Origin: Clostridia bacterium
Lineage (GTDB): Bacteria; Bacillota; Clostridia; Oscillospirales; Acutalibacteraceae
Direction: 5' to 3'
Assembly (NCBI GenBank): GCA_900768075.1
Contig: CAAGBN010000007.1
Coordinates: 1 to 40,549, forward strand
Length of the DNA: 40,549 nt
This document shows, piece by piece, positions 40,538-40,549 of this stretch (its first letter is position 1; every line of letters begins with the position of its first letter). A program made the translations under genes and the position numbers. The notes below the pieces were generated by a model. It saw only the letters and a list, made by a program, of their open reading frames with translations. It was not told the DNA's origin and did not search any database.

Positions 40538-40549
40538 ATGAGCAGAAAG
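40538..40549 (+). CDS. Start of an unidentified gene, cut by the window end
   Basis: ATG at 40538 lies 9 bases after AGGAGG and is followed by codons for S-R-K before the window ends. Nothing can be said about the product. The hairpin around its ribosome binding site suggests controlled expression, as seen for some mobile-element and resistance genes (inference). Confidence 0.5.

Overview
The window looks like a chromosomal segment of an uncultured, low-to-moderate GC gut member of Clostridia, probably Oscillospiraceae/Ruminococcaceae. The evidence is the fused ispH-rpsA gene, a PolC-type replicase, the cluster order pyrH-frr-uppS-cdsA-dxr-rseP-ispG-polC, Gram-positive style LexA boxes, plant-glycan hydrolases and BspA-like surface proteins. 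This placement comes from gene content only; no 16S gene is present.

Layout. (1) 1-3283: the 3' end of pcrA, a secreted LCAT-like hydrolase and a GH28-like pectinase. (2) 3300-10860: UMP kinase, ribosome recycling, undecaprenyl-PP synthesis, CDP-DAG synthesis, two MEP-pathway enzymes and the site-2 protease RseP, ending in ispG and polC. The PolC lacks the exonuclease domain that is normally inserted in its PHP domain. (3) 14650-18800: a glycerophosphodiesterase converging on a DUF2207 membrane protein, then a BaiN-like flavoprotein. (4) 18995-22364: cmk-plsC-ispH/rpsA, with a strong internal ribosome binding site at the IspH/S1 junction. (5) 22400-26800: a GNAT-like protein and three glycosyltransferases. 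(6) 26950-28534: an SOS-controlled dinB operon. (7) 28650-31440: on the minus strand, a small LexA-box-controlled membrane protein, a PASTA pseudokinase and initiator tRNA-fMet followed by tRNA-derived debris. (8) 31683-35253: an alpha/beta hydrolase and a clan GH-D glycosidase. (9) 35299-40331: two related secreted proteins, one with BspA-type leucine-rich repeats and one with about 19 Cys3-His modules. The last bases open a new gene behind a hairpin that hides its ribosome binding site.

The intergenic DNA is unusually rich in structured repeats: a fully paired four-way-junction element (two copies in opposite orientation), arrays of small hairpins separated by the heptamer TCGATAT (two copies, each just before a housekeeping gene), a composite hairpin family with changed but still paired stems (three copies), an inverted-repeat element between pyrH and frr, and a 34-bp direct repeat.

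The strongest candidates for something undescribed are the exonuclease-less PolC, the possible two-product ispH-rpsA gene, the SOS-controlled 77-residue membrane protein beside a pseudokinase, and the hairpin-array and cruciform repeat families. All assignments come from reading motifs by eye; no database search was run.
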